This document shows positions 52,263-61,368 of a DNA stretch of 64,000 bases, in pieces. The notes beneath the pieces were generated by a model. The model was not told where the DNA came from. It worked only from the letters and a program-made list of their open reading frames with translations, and did no database searches. Origin of the DNA: Trichomonas vaginalis G3 (taxonomy: Eukaryota > Parabasalia > Trichomonadida > Trichomonadidae); contig NC_067206.1 of the NCBI RefSeq assembly GCF_026262505.1, positions 11,923,507-11,987,506 on the forward strand, read 5' to 3'. The position numbers and the translations under genes were made by a program. Position 1 is the stretch's first letter, and each line of letters starts with the position of its first letter.

Positions 52263-52972
52263 TTAATCCGTTATCTCATCAGCTATTTTCTCTATTTGAA
52301 ATTGCCATAATATTTCATTCATAAATTCTAAATCACAATCAAATAGGTCAGTTATTCTAAATTTAATATTTGATAAATCTTTTGAATGAAGAATAAATGA
52401 ATTCCCGGATAATTGAAACGGATATGATAAAGAAAATGTGTTTAAGTTGATGGATAAAATGTTTTGTATTGATGGGTAAGAGTTAGGGTCTAATGTTTGA
52501 TGTGAAAATCTCATTGGGGTATTAACTTTATCACATTTGATTAAAATGAAATTGGAACCAGTGTCAGAATACAAAACATCCCCAACATCTTTTTCAAAAT
52601 TTAATATCCCCAACAATGAACGAAGATGAGGAGTACAAAATTTAATTTTCAGCGGGAATTTAATAAGGTATTTATTTCATCAAGTTCAAAAAGTTTATCG
52701 GGTTTTGATTTAAAATTTTCTTCATACCATACGATAAATGATTCATTTAAATAACTTAAAATCATGTTAATATCCCATTTCGCTATCACATTATTTATAT
52801 ACATATCATACGTTTTTTCAAGGTCATCTTTAATAAATGATATATAATCTGAAGGGTCTAAAAGAATGGGATTAAATTTACCACTCACAGAAACGAGAGT
52901 AACATTATAAATTCCGCTAACTGTTAAATTTAATTCACAGCTATTATTCGAAATAATATTGATAATTGACAT
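52263..52972 (-). pseudogene. Polinton capsid-region protein of unknown type
   Basis: Minus-strand coding region in two parts, starting MSIINIISNNSCELNLTVSG and ending FQIEKIADEITD. The beta-rich start (LTVSGIYNVTLVSVSGKF) would suit a jelly-roll minor capsid or penton-like protein, but I cannot confirm this. It lies next to and divergent from the gene at 52959, overlapping it by a few bases. About one break. Confidence 0.5.
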
Positions 52973-53471
52973 TTTTATTACGATTAAAAATATGGTAAAG
53001 CGTTATTTTCCAGTGATAAATAAAACTAGAATAAGATTACCTCAAGAATTCATAAATTCAACGAATAAGAAATTCATTCATGTTATAAATTTTAGTGTTT
53101 TCAGAAAATATGAGTCAGTGTCATATTCATCAACAGGTTATATTTCACTTCATTCAAATTTAGTTCAATCAAACCCATATAATGACCATTTCATAAGATT
53201 TTCAGATGGTATTAAAAATGTAATTGATAGATTAAAATATGAACAGATTGACAATATCGAATTTTTGGAATTTTGGTTTAAATATCCCGATGGAAAAAAG
53301 ATTGAAGTTAAAGATAAAGCTGATACTATAACAAAAACAATTACAATGACCGATCCGGATAGTGGGGAACAAAAAGAAATAAAACAAACGATAGAAACTG
53401 GTGAAAGGTCAATTATTATTGATTATGATTCAAAGGATTATTATTCGATAATGTTAATGCTTGAATATTAA
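52959..53471 (+). CDS. Polinton protein of unknown function
   Basis: A 170-codon frame. An internal ATG at 52992 (MVKRYFPVINKTRIRLP) may be the better start because it removes the overlap with the divergent neighbour. The product is beta-rich, with YSSTGYISLHSNLVQSNPYN in the middle and a charged hairpin region DGKKIEVKDKADTITK. No family is recognised. Position among the capsid genes suggests a structural role. Confidence 0.55.
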   Translation: MIIDIFITIKNMVKRYFPVINKTRIRLPQEFINSTNKKFIHVINFSVFRKYESVSYSSTGYISLHSNLVQSNPYNDHFIRFSDGIKNVIDRLKYEQIDNIEFLEFWFKYPDGKKIEVKDKADTITKTITMTDPDSGEQKEIKQTIETGERSIIIDYDSKDYYSIMLMLEY

Positions 53472-53489
53472 ATAGCCTTAACAAAAGAA

Positions 53490-54137
53490 TTTTTCAAGTG
53501 ATATTTTATATTCATCAACTATTTTATTATAAATATCATTATATGTTAAATGAAGTTCAGTTGTTGTTCCGTTCTTTGATATCTTAATTGTGCTAATATC
53601 CTTTATAGGATTTATTTTTGCAACTGTTCCGCAGCATGAAACAATCATCATCTATGAAAAATTGAATCTTAACGTCTGAATCTTGAACATCACAAAGAAT
53701 GGCGATAATGTGAATTAATGATTCATAAGGTAAAATAATTAAACCGGATTGGTCAATTAAATTTATTATTGAATCATAATTATTAATTATTATATCACGG
53801 TAAATTTTCATTAATTCAGAATTAATGTCTATTTTATATGGGTTCTCGATGTTTGATGAAAGAGGTGGGGGGTATGTTGGATAAGTGGGAATTTCAACAG
53901 GTTCTTTACCGGGTTCAGATAAAATGATTGGGTCTCCATCTTCTTTATTTTGCTCCTCCTCCTTTTTCGGTAAGTCACGAGTTAATAAATTTGGTTGAGT
54001 TGCTGACCTTGTTAGTTCAGGGCTAACATTAACTTTAACATTTGAATAATTCGTGATTTATCATCATTTACGTTATAACCAACCGTAATCTCTGCTTTTG
54101 CGTTAGTGTTCTTTTGACTAGTGAAACGTCTTCTCAT
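53490..54137 (-). pseudogene. Polinton structural-region gene, broken
   Basis: Coding character is clear on the minus strand, starting MRRRFTSQKNTNAKAEITVG. A proline-rich, acidic middle follows (LPKKEEEQNKEDGDPI, IPTYPTYPPP), then a folded end with YDSIINLIDQSGLIILPYES. It is broken, with about two or three breaks. No family is recognised. Confidence 0.55.
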
Positions 54138-54168
54138 TTATATTCGAAAAAAAAATATATTTAAACTT

Positions 54169-55068
54169 TTATTTTGCTGGAACTTTTGAATCTATTATTC
54201 CCTGTATTTGTTCTTGAAGTTGATTTTTAGCTGGTTCATTGTAATTAATAGACCTAATATATTCATTAATTGCATTCTTATAATCATCTGATTTCTCAAA
54301 TTTTCTTTTATCTAATTCCTTAACTAAATCATAAGTTAAACCTCGTTGCTGATATAATGGTTTCTTAATTAAATCTTTGAATGCTTGAGATAAAGCACCT
54401 GATGCAATTCTTGCTACTATAATTGGTTGGAATTGCTGTTTAAGTTCATCTTTAACATTTGCGAAAACTGGATCGAATAAAGCAACTTTAAAGAATTTCT
54501 TAGCTGAAATTTCAGGTCTAATATTTGCATATTGACCATCAAACTGGTTAGAATATTGTGGTAATCCATCCGGTCCCTCTTCAATAGCATTTAATTCTTC
54601 ATTGAAATAAGAATATGGATTATAACGGTATGAATTAATTGGACCATTTTCACCTTCTCCAATGTATTGTTTAACAGCTTTTCCATTTTCATCAAATTGC
54701 ATAGGATAACGTTCATTATATGCTTTACGTTTAGGATAATCAGTTATAGTTAATTTGTAACCATTTATGACTTTAATATTACCTTGACCATCAGTAACGA
54801 AAACTTCATTTATACCATCGGGTTTTCCATTTGGACCCGTAATGTCTGCTTCGTGTGCTTCCCAATTTGGACCTTGACGTTTGGCATATGCTTGAGCTTC
54901 TGGTAATGTTAAAACGTTTCTCATTTGTTTAACATCTTTTTGAAGACCAGCAACAATATGAACTAATTCTTTCATTCCATCAGGAACTTTCATAGTTCTA
55001 TTATATACACTCTTTTTGTTTGTTCCTTGTTTTAATGGAACCTGTAGAAGATTTGCCATTTCTGTCAT
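54169..55068 (-). CDS. Polinton conserved structural protein
   Basis: A whole 299-residue frame ([20 protein letters not shown]). The centre is hydrophilic with [20 protein letters not shown] and a Tyr/Asn-rich part ([20 protein letters not shown]). The C-terminus is helical ([20 protein letters not shown]). I do not recognise a fold. It lies directly upstream of the ATPase and capsid genes on the same strand with gaps of 30-40 bases, as in a late-gene block, so a virion or assembly role is likely. Confidence 0.6.
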   Translation of the reverse strand: MTEMANLLQVPLKQGTNKKSVYNRTMKVPDGMKELVHIVAGLQKDVKQMRNVLTLPEAQAYAKRQGPNWEAHEADITGPNGKPDGINEVFVTDGQGNIKVINGYKLTITDYPKRKAYNERYPMQFDENGKAVKQYIGEGENGPINSYRYNPYSYFNEELNAIEEGPDGLPQYSNQFDGQYANIRPEISAKKFFKVALFDPVFANVKDELKQQFQPIIVARIASGALSQAFKDLIKKPLYQQRGLTYDLVKELDKRKFEKSDDYKNAINEYIRSINYNEPAKNQLQEQIQGIIDSKVPAK

Positions 55069-55108
55069 GTTTAATTATAAATACAAAATAAAAATTAATT
55101 ATAAAAAG

Positions 55109-55936
55109 TTAATCAAATTTAACACTTCCTTTATTTAAATCAACTATTATTTCTCCATGTTCACCTAATTGCTGGTATTGTGTGTAAAGTTCATTAATGC
55201 TCATTGGTAAATTCACTTGATAAAGCATAACGTTCAACTGTTGACGACTAAACCCACTGAAAATGAAAAGTGTTGATAGATTTGATTTAATGTTTGTGCT
55301 TAATGCTTTGAAATATTGAACAGCCATAAAGAATGAACACTGAATGTGTCGACATTGAGTTAATAACTGATTAAAATATGATTTCTCATTTGTTATTAGT
55401 TTTGATTTCACTGCATCATCTAGAAAAATGAGTGAATGCAAAAATTCTCTATCAAAATTTGAAATAGAAAGTGTTTCAAATAATTCATCCCGTTGTTTAT
55501 CAATAATTTTATCCTCTAATCCTTGCTTCTTGATTGTATTATATAATTCTTTATACATTAAAAAGTTTTTTAAATAATCTTCTGCTTCTTCTTGTGATAA
55601 ATAAATAATTGGAATTTTGATTAAATGCTTTAAAGATTCAAATGTATCATCTGAAGGTGAACCTGAATGGTTGATATAAATTAACACATGTGAATAGGGG
55701 GAAGTGTTAGCAATAATGATAATTTGTTTTAATATCGTTAATGTTTTACCTTTATTCTGTTTACCAATTGCTGCAGTGATTGAATTTAAGTAACATTCAG
55801 AATATGGAATTTTCATTAATTTTTCCTTAGATAGAGCATTTCTATTATCACTCAATGCTTCATTAATCATATCATCTACGTATGTATTATATACTCCCGC
55901 TAATTCTTCATAAGGGGTGGATGAATTTAAATCCAT
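55109..55936 (-). CDS. Polinton genome-packaging ATPase (FtsK/A32 type)
   Basis: A whole 275-residue frame. Walker A is AIGKQNKGKTLTI near residue 57, and Walker B is SLIFLDDAV near residue 170, with a following QCRHIQCSFFMAVQYFKAL that matches the sensor-like Gln region of A32 ATPases. This enzyme pumps DNA into the capsid in adenovirus-like and poxvirus-like lineages and is one of the defining Polinton genes. It stands between the structural protein and the capsid gene. Confidence 0.9.
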   Translation of the reverse strand: MDLNSSTPYEELAGVYNTYVDDMINEALSDNRNALSKEKLMKIPYSECYLNSITAAIGKQNKGKTLTILKQIIIIANTSPYSHVLIYINHSGSPSDDTFESLKHLIKIPIIYLSQEEAEDYLKNFLMYKELYNTIKKQGLEDKIIDKQRDELFETLSISNFDREFLHSLIFLDDAVKSKLITNEKSYFNQLLTQCRHIQCSFFMAVQYFKALSTNIKSNLSTLFIFSGFSRQQLNVMLYQVNLPMSINELYTQYQQLGEHGEIIVDLNKGSVKFD

Positions 55937-55960
55937 TTAATCAAAAATAAATTTATAATT

Positions 55961-57601
55961 TTAAACATTTCTATTCATCAATATTTCATCATATGAACTT
56001 CTATACTGTGGTGGTGTACCTGTTGGATGATATTTCAAACCTTCGTCCGGTGTCCATGCCCAATATGTAGTCCTAGTAAACCAAACCTGAGGAGGATTTG
56101 TCACCTTTGAACAGTAAGTGTCATTTTCACCCTGAATGATTGGATAAGCTTTCACTTGTACTGTAACTTGTGAGTTGAAAGTTTCTAATCCATCAAAGAA
56201 TATACCTGCTCCATCACGTTGAACTGGAATAGTGCATAAGAATGAAGTTTGGTCTTTCCATGTTCTAGCTAATGGCGTGCCATTATCATCATTCAGTGGT
56301 CTAGTTAATGAGTCCTCGTATTCTTCTGTGCATTCATTCACTCCATCTAAATCAGAAGCTTGAAGCATACGTGTAAAGAATATGTCACCCACTGTGGTCA
56401 TCGCTTGATCGGGGAAGTTTCTGGAATCTATAGTGACCTGAAGACCTCGAAGCATTGGATTTTCTAAAACCGTTCTTTGCATTGCATTCTTCGGAAATGT
56501 TAACACAACATCTGTAACATTATGAAGAGCGTATGAGAAATCTGAGCTAATACCTTCAGGAGTGATGCAACCTCCATTTAGTGAACGAATGTCAATATGT
56601 TGAGCTGGAATCATGAATGGATCTTCCTTACTAAATAAACGTGGTATTGCTTTAACTGATTCTTCAATTAAACCGTATCCTGGTGTAATGCATTTATCCT
56701 CTAAAACTTCCATCTTTGTGCATGAAATAATAACGTCATCAACTGTTGCCTCAGCAGATGTAGCGGCTAAGCTTGTAATTAATTTGGCAGGAAGTCCGAT
56801 TTGTTGGAATTTGCGATCATATTTATAAACATGATTCATAATCTTTTCATAATTTTCATCAGTTATCTTTTCATAAACGTAATTTTGTAAATCAGCAACT
56901 CTTAACGGGTCAACCTGACAAAATACTAAAGTATCCCTGAAAACATAATATTTAAGAATGATATCACCAAATGATTTAGGATAATCATCGAACGCCTGAA
57001 ATGCTAACAAATCATTTACCGGAATAATCATATCAAAAGTGACATCAACTTCTTCATTTGCTTTCTTGAAAACTTCTGAAGGGTCAATATATTTACCACA
57101 TACTGAGTTATCATATTTTTGAACATTATTATATAACGAATGAACAAACTTTTTAACTTTCCTTTCTGATTTTGGTTTATATGTTGCAAATGCGAAAGAT
57201 TCACGGGCGCAATCCATCTGAAGATAACCGGCATCACCTCTTTCGGTTTCTACTTCTAATTGTTTAAAGCTTTGATTTGATGATTTGTAACCAACGAATA
57301 AACGCAAGCATTTAAAAGCGGCATCACATGTGAAAGCTTTATTTGAAACTAGAGTTGCTTTAACTTTGCGTTTAATATATGTGTCACCTAATTGGTTCAC
57401 ATCATGAGCCGGATTTGTAATTCTTAAATGAGTTTGTTTATCATCAAAATATGGAGCATCAGAGTCATAGCATGAACTTTCAAGTTCTCTATAATATCTT
57501 CTACCGTCATTCTTTGCGAATATTTCATTTATCTTTTCGAATGAATGAAACACATTTCCATTAATCGGTTTAGTGTTTGGCACCAAATAGTTAGTCGTCA
57601 T
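55961..57601 (-). CDS. Polinton major capsid protein (double jelly-roll)
   Basis: A whole 546-residue frame starting MTTNYLVPNTKPINGNVFHS. Length, beta-rich composition and location next to the ATPase fit the double jelly-roll capsid of Polintons and related viruses. Segments such as DVTFDMIIPVNDLLAFQAFD, RGLQVTIDSRNFPDQAMTTV and FNSQVTVQVKAYPIIQGEND look like jelly-roll strands. Assignment rests on synteny and length more than on motifs. The frame shows no break. Confidence 0.8.
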   Translation of the reverse strand: MTTNYLVPNTKPINGNVFHSFEKINEIFAKNDGRRYYRELESSCYDSDAPYFDDKQTHLRITNPAHDVNQLGDTYIKRKVKATLVSNKAFTCDAAFKCLRLFVGYKSSNQSFKQLEVETERGDAGYLQMDCARESFAFATYKPKSERKVKKFVHSLYNNVQKYDNSVCGKYIDPSEVFKKANEEVDVTFDMIIPVNDLLAFQAFDDYPKSFGDIILKYYVFRDTLVFCQVDPLRVADLQNYVYEKITDENYEKIMNHVYKYDRKFQQIGLPAKLITSLAATSAEATVDDVIISCTKMEVLEDKCITPGYGLIEESVKAIPRLFSKEDPFMIPAQHIDIRSLNGGCITPEGISSDFSYALHNVTDVVLTFPKNAMQRTVLENPMLRGLQVTIDSRNFPDQAMTTVGDIFFTRMLQASDLDGVNECTEEYEDSLTRPLNDDNGTPLARTWKDQTSFLCTIPVQRDGAGIFFDGLETFNSQVTVQVKAYPIIQGENDTYCSKVTNPPQVWFTRTTYWAWTPDEGLKYHPTGTPPQYRSSYDEILMNRNV

Positions 57602-57670
57602 TTATTAATAAATAAAAAATCAAAATTAAAAGATGAAAATGAATTTTTAATTTTAATGAAATAATCAACT

Positions 57671-57886
57671 ATGGCTGCAGGTATATTTAAGAAACTGTGG
57701 GATAGAGTAAAAAGAGGAGCGAGTAAAGTTTGGGAAACATTGAAGAAGGGGGCAAATTGGATATTTAAGAATAAAGAAGCAATTAGTGACGTTGCTGAAT
57801 CAATAACACCAAAAGCTGCCCCAATAAGAGAAGTTTTAAATAAAGGAGAAAAAGTTTATCAAAGACTACAACCGATACTAAGATAA
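57671..57886 (+). CDS. Small amphipathic Polinton protein, pVI-like
   Basis: A 71-residue basic protein starting MAAGIFKKLWDRVKRGASKV. The first 35 residues form an amphipathic helix with Trp and Lys/Arg, as in membrane-active minor capsid peptides such as adenovirus pVI. It shares its MAAG-FKKLWD start with the convergent protein at 58002-58142, so the two are paralogues. Membrane activity is inferred from the helix only. Confidence 0.6.
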   Translation: MAAGIFKKLWDRVKRGASKVWETLKKGANWIFKNKEAISDVAESITPKAAPIREVLNKGEKVYQRLQPILR

Positions 57887-58001
57887 AAATAATTTAAATA
57901 ATTTATTTTTCCACTATCTACCCCCTATTTTATTAAGTATTCTTCAGCTATTCCACCAATTGCGTTCCTGCTTGTGCTCCATCGCCGATTACCTGCTTTA
58001 G

Positions 58002-58142
58002 TTATACTCCACCTATGATAGTTCCTGCCGTTTTCGCTACTGGTGCCAAAAAGTTTGCAATGGGTTTAATAATCTTTTTATGAACCCAACCCGCAGCTTT
58101 CTTAATTCCATCCCATAATTTTTTAAAGAATCCTGCCGCCAT
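58002..58142 (-). CDS. Small amphipathic Polinton protein, second pVI-like copy
   Basis: A 46-residue protein, MAAGFFKKLWDGIKKAAGWV followed by a hydrophobic tail PIANFLAPVAKTAGTIIGGV. The start matches the protein at 57671-57886, facing it. The Gly/Ala-rich hydrophobic end suggests insertion into membranes. The ATG lies 31 bases before the MULE that begins at 58173. Confidence 0.55.
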   Translation of the reverse strand: MAAGFFKKLWDGIKKAAGWVHKKIIKPIANFLAPVAKTAGTIIGGV

Positions 58143-58162
58143 TTCTGATTTAATATTAATTA

Positions 58163-58172
58163 AAAAAATATA
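58163..58172. repeat. 10-bp target duplication, left (AAAAAATATA)
   Basis: AAAAAATATA precedes the GAGTAGG tip and recurs directly after the right tip at 60469-60478. The low complexity makes the exact length uncertain (9 or 10). Confidence 0.75.
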
Positions 58173-58444
58173 GAGTAGGTGACAAAAGTGCATACTCTTA
58201 AATTAACCTTAAATGTTGATTTTTCGATATTTTCGGTATTAACCTTATTGTAAATTTTTCCGGTGATAAATTTATCACACTGAGGTTATTTTTCCGGTGA
58301 GATTTTTAACCTTGATTTAATGAAATTAATATATATAAATTTTATTATTTTTAATTTCGAATGAGTATAATAAAATATTTTTTGTGTTTTTGTTTTTGAT
58401 GTGATTTGAATTTTGTTAACTCTTTTCAAAATCACTTCATTTTT

Positions 58445-59914
58445 ATGATTTCGGTGGACTTAGAGGAGCTTATTGCTTTTGGTATTAAACAGGAAGTCAA
58501 GGGCGGTGTCCCATACAGAAGAAGAACGGGATCTCCAAAGCAATATGTCACTTATTCATGTTCGTATCCCCTATGCAAGGCAAAATTTAGGGTTGAAGAA
58601 CAAAATGGAGTGTTTACTATAAGCAAAGTTAATGAAGAACATTGCCATCATATAGGAGTTGAAATGGGTTCACATTACGCGAGTAAATTTTATCAAAAAT
58701 GGATCGAACTTTATATTAAAAACGGTGGAAAGCAATTTCTTGCTCAAAAAGCATTTTTTGATAACTTCGGAATTGATACGAATAACAAAGAAACGATGAA
58801 ACTTTTCGCGCAGTCTACTGATGCTTTAAAGCACAAATTTTATCGCCTTGATGAGATTATTGCACAAAGATTATCAAACGATCCTTACACTTCTTTGGAA
58901 GCATTTTTGAATAATTTACAGGAAGAGTGCCCAGATGATCTCGTTCAATTTGATTACAATGGAGATTTTTCCGAGTTTACAATCATATATGCACCTTTTG
59001 CTGCAAAAGAATTGGTGCATAGCATTGATAACCCTCTCCACGTCGATTCCACTCATTCTTTAATTAAAGGAAAGATCCAATTGTTTGCAGTAACAATGAA
59101 AACAAGTCAAAACACAATTTTCCCCTTTTGCTATTTTTTAGTGAACCCTCAGACATCTGAAAAAATTCAAGAATGTTTGGTGAAATTCTGTGAGTTTGCG
59201 CACCTGGATCCACAGCATTGGAGCGCTGACTGTGCGCTAAACATTGCTCGCGCAATTGAGGACGGATTTCCTCTTGCGCAGCTCAGTTGGTGCGCTGTGC
59301 ATGTTTTACGCGCATGTGCAAAAGTTGGAAGCTATTTTGACAATCCACAGAATTTTGAGAACTTCTATTTAGCAATGGACTTTTTGACATTACGTGCAGA
59401 TGCAACGAATGCAGAAAAGCTGGCTGAAGAGTCTGATGAAACATATGAGTTCTTGACAACAATGTTAGAAGAAGAAGAACCGCGCGCTTTGAAGTATTTC
59501 GATAAACAATGGAGAAGAACCAAAGAACATTGGATGATGTTATATCGTGGAGAAGGTGATTCCACGAATAACATTGCGGAATCACACTTTCATCAATTAA
59601 AGCAAACATTTTTCTTGGGTAAGAAAAATGAGCGCATTGATGACATCGTCATAACTCTCATCACTGTTGTGATTCCAAATGCGATTATTAAGGTTCAAGT
59701 CGCTAATGTTTTGAATGAAGAAAGAGCAGTAAGAATTCTTACAAGGGCAGGTAATCAGATTGTTGAGCAAAGAGCTTCAAAACACGATGAATGTTTGAAA
59801 TTAATTCAACACATTTTGGAAATTGTCGAAAGCCGAAGGATTGAACCTAATGTCCTTATTCCATCTTTGAAGGCAATATTAAATTTGGCACAAAGAAGTT
59901 TAAAGGAAGAGTAA
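58445..59914 (+). CDS. MULE transposase
   Basis: A 489-residue protein from the ATG at 58445 (MISVDLEELIAFGIKQEVKG). An N-terminal zinc-binding region has CSYPLCKAKF and EEHCHHIG, in the manner of FLYWCH/WRKY-type domains. The RNase H-like core has the first Asp in LHVDSTHSLIKGK, the second in HWSADCALNIARAIEDGFP, and the Glu candidate in TNNIAESHFHQL. CAVHVLRACAK between them corresponds to the C/H motif of the MULE insertion domain. It would cut at the GAG tips and make 9-10-bp duplications. The frame is undamaged. It could also act on the non-autonomous fold-back 6 kb away. Confidence 0.88.
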   Translation: MISVDLEELIAFGIKQEVKGGVPYRRRTGSPKQYVTYSCSYPLCKAKFRVEEQNGVFTISKVNEEHCHHIGVEMGSHYASKFYQKWIELYIKNGGKQFLAQKAFFDNFGIDTNNKETMKLFAQSTDALKHKFYRLDEIIAQRLSNDPYTSLEAFLNNLQEECPDDLVQFDYNGDFSEFTIIYAPFAAKELVHSIDNPLHVDSTHSLIKGKIQLFAVTMKTSQNTIFPFCYFLVNPQTSEKIQECLVKFCEFAHLDPQHWSADCALNIARAIEDGFPLAQLSWCAVHVLRACAKVGSYFDNPQNFENFYLAMDFLTLRADATNAEKLAEESDETYEFLTTMLEEEEPRALKYFDKQWRRTKEHWMMLYRGEGDSTNNIAESHFHQLKQTFFLGKKNERIDDIVITLITVVIPNAIIKVQVANVLNEERAVRILTRAGNQIVEQRASKHDECLKLIQHILEIVESRRIEPNVLIPSLKAILNLAQRSLKEE

Positions 59915-60123
59915 GCAAGATTAGATAATTTGGACTTTTTTTAAAATTAATGAATAAACAATATATTTTTGAAGTGTAAGCTTATTTACCTGAAGCTATA
60001 TTACTTAATATAACATTCAAAGTATTATTGCTATTTATTGGAGAACAAATTTATGTAATTTTCACATGAAAATTGATAAATTTGTATTTCCTTATGATAA
60101 TCAATTTTTGTATTTGTAGAGAG

Positions 60124-60410
60124 TCTCCCTGCATGATATCAAGACTTGGCTATTAGTCTTTATCCATTTTTGAAAATTGTATTGTAAATTGTAAGAATTT
60201 CTGAATACTACTACTATAAAATATAATTGCTTATCAATGTATATTCTCCCTGCATGATATCAAGACTTGGCTATTAGTCTTTATCCATTTTTGAAAATTG
60301 TATTGTAAATTGTAAGAATTTCTGAATACTACTACTATAAAATATAATTGCTTATCAATGTATATTCTCCCTGCATGATATCAAGACTTGGCTATAAGTC
60401 TCTATTCATT
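60124..60410 (+). repeat. 121-bp tandem repeat in the MULE right end, about 2.4 units
   Basis: TCTCCCTGCATGATATC recurs at 60124, 60245 and 60366, a 121-bp period close to the 111, 121, 122 and 132 bp of the other arrays. Subterminal tandem repeats are common transposase binding sites in MULEs. Confidence 0.9.
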
Positions 60411-60468
60411 ATGAGTATGACCCCATTTTTTTACAAAAAGTGCCGAATTGCAACTTTGTCCCAATCTC

Positions 60469-60478
60469 AAAAAATATA
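60469..60478. repeat. 10-bp target duplication, right (AAAAAATATA)
   Basis: Partner of 58163-58172. Confidence 0.75.
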
Positions 60479-60515
60479 TTTCATCACTTATATTCTAATT
60501 TTTATTTAATGATAA

Positions 60516-60884
60516 ATGAAACCGATTTTAAAAATAAATGAAACAGAGGAGGAAGAAATAAATGAAAGTGAAAATGTTCAACAAAAAATAAACGTTGTTA
60601 AACCAATTACTGAAATAAAAATTTTTTCATCTGTTGAAGAATTTAATGACTATTATGCTAATAATAAAAAATTATTTGAAGAATTGACAACATGTAAATT
60701 GAATAAAATGTTTAAAGTTGATGGATTCAAAATTTCAAAAATAAAGGGGGTGGTTAGTTTGAAATCTATTCCTCAATCAAGAATCACCTCATTAATGAAA
60801 ATTGATGATTTAACAAAAAGAATAGAAGAGATTGAAGAAAGAATGAATCAAATAATTGATTTCATAAATTCAAATAATCATTAG
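60516..60884 (+). CDS. Small acidic Polinton protein with coiled coil
   Basis: A 122-residue protein starting MKPILKINETEEEEINESEN and ending in a heptad-like helix MKIDDLTKRIEEIEERMNQI. No family recognised. It converges on the next gene with only four bases between their stops. Confidence 0.6.
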   Translation: MKPILKINETEEEEINESENVQQKINVVKPITEIKIFSSVEEFNDYYANNKKLFEELTTCKLNKMFKVDGFKISKIKGVVSLKSIPQSRITSLMKIDDLTKRIEEIEERMNQIIDFINSNNH

Positions 60885-60888
60885 TTTC

Positions 60889-61368
60889 TTAAAGTTCTAT
60901 GTTGAACTCATCAAATTCTTCTTCATCATTACCATTACCATTACCTTTAGCGAGTTTATTTACTCTTTCAACTCTATCTTTTGATAGTCTTGCGTTTAAT
61001 TTTTTCTGAAGTTTTTCGTTACCAAGTTCTAAAATTTTACATGGATGATATTTAAACCCGTTAAATTCTTTTTCCTCAGTTTTAATCATTAATCTACAAA
61101 GAACTTTAGTGAGGTGGTTTTGTTGTTTAAACCATTTATCCTTAATATTTGTTATAAATTCAATATCCGGAATTAATTCCCAAATTTTTGAATTTTCGAT
61201 TAATTTACCATCAAATGCAAAAGCAATAGGTTTAATATTAAACTTACCTTTATAAAATAAACTTTGTATGTAATCATCAAAATAAACGTCTACTTGTTTA
61301 ACCTGGGTGAGAATTGGTGAAAGTTTATCCATTAATTGATTCACAGTCACGAATTTTGATTCACTCAT
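60889..61368 (-). CDS. Polinton protein of unknown function near the right terminal repeat
   Basis: A 159-residue frame from the ATG at 61368 (MSESKFVTVNQLMDKLSPIL). It ends in an acidic tail (NGNGNDEEEFDEFNIEL). Its start region shares TTTTGTATGAAATGAG with the leftmost gene at 36841, because the terminal inverted repeats reach this far. The two proteins are otherwise different. No fold recognised. Confidence 0.6.
   Translation of the reverse strand: MSESKFVTVNQLMDKLSPILTQVKQVDVYFDDYIQSLFYKGKFNIKPIAFAFDGKLIENSKIWELIPDIEFITNIKDKWFKQQNHLTKVLCRLMIKTEEKEFNGFKYHPCKILELGNEKLQKKLNARLSKDRVERVNKLAKGNGNGNDEEEFDEFNIEL

Larger units (their letters stand above)
58173..60468. mobile_element. Mutator-like element (MULE), 2.3 kb, with full-length transposase
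   Basis: The tips are imperfect inverted repeats: the left starts GAGTAGGTGACAAAAGTGCA and the right, read inward, GAGATTGGGACAAAGTTGCA. They are flanked by a 10-bp duplication and contain one transposase gene. A 121-bp tandem repeat sits in the right subterminal region (60124-60410). The coding frame is open throughout, so the element may still be active. It shares GAG tips and duplication size with the fold-back at 46868-52206. Confidence 0.88.
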
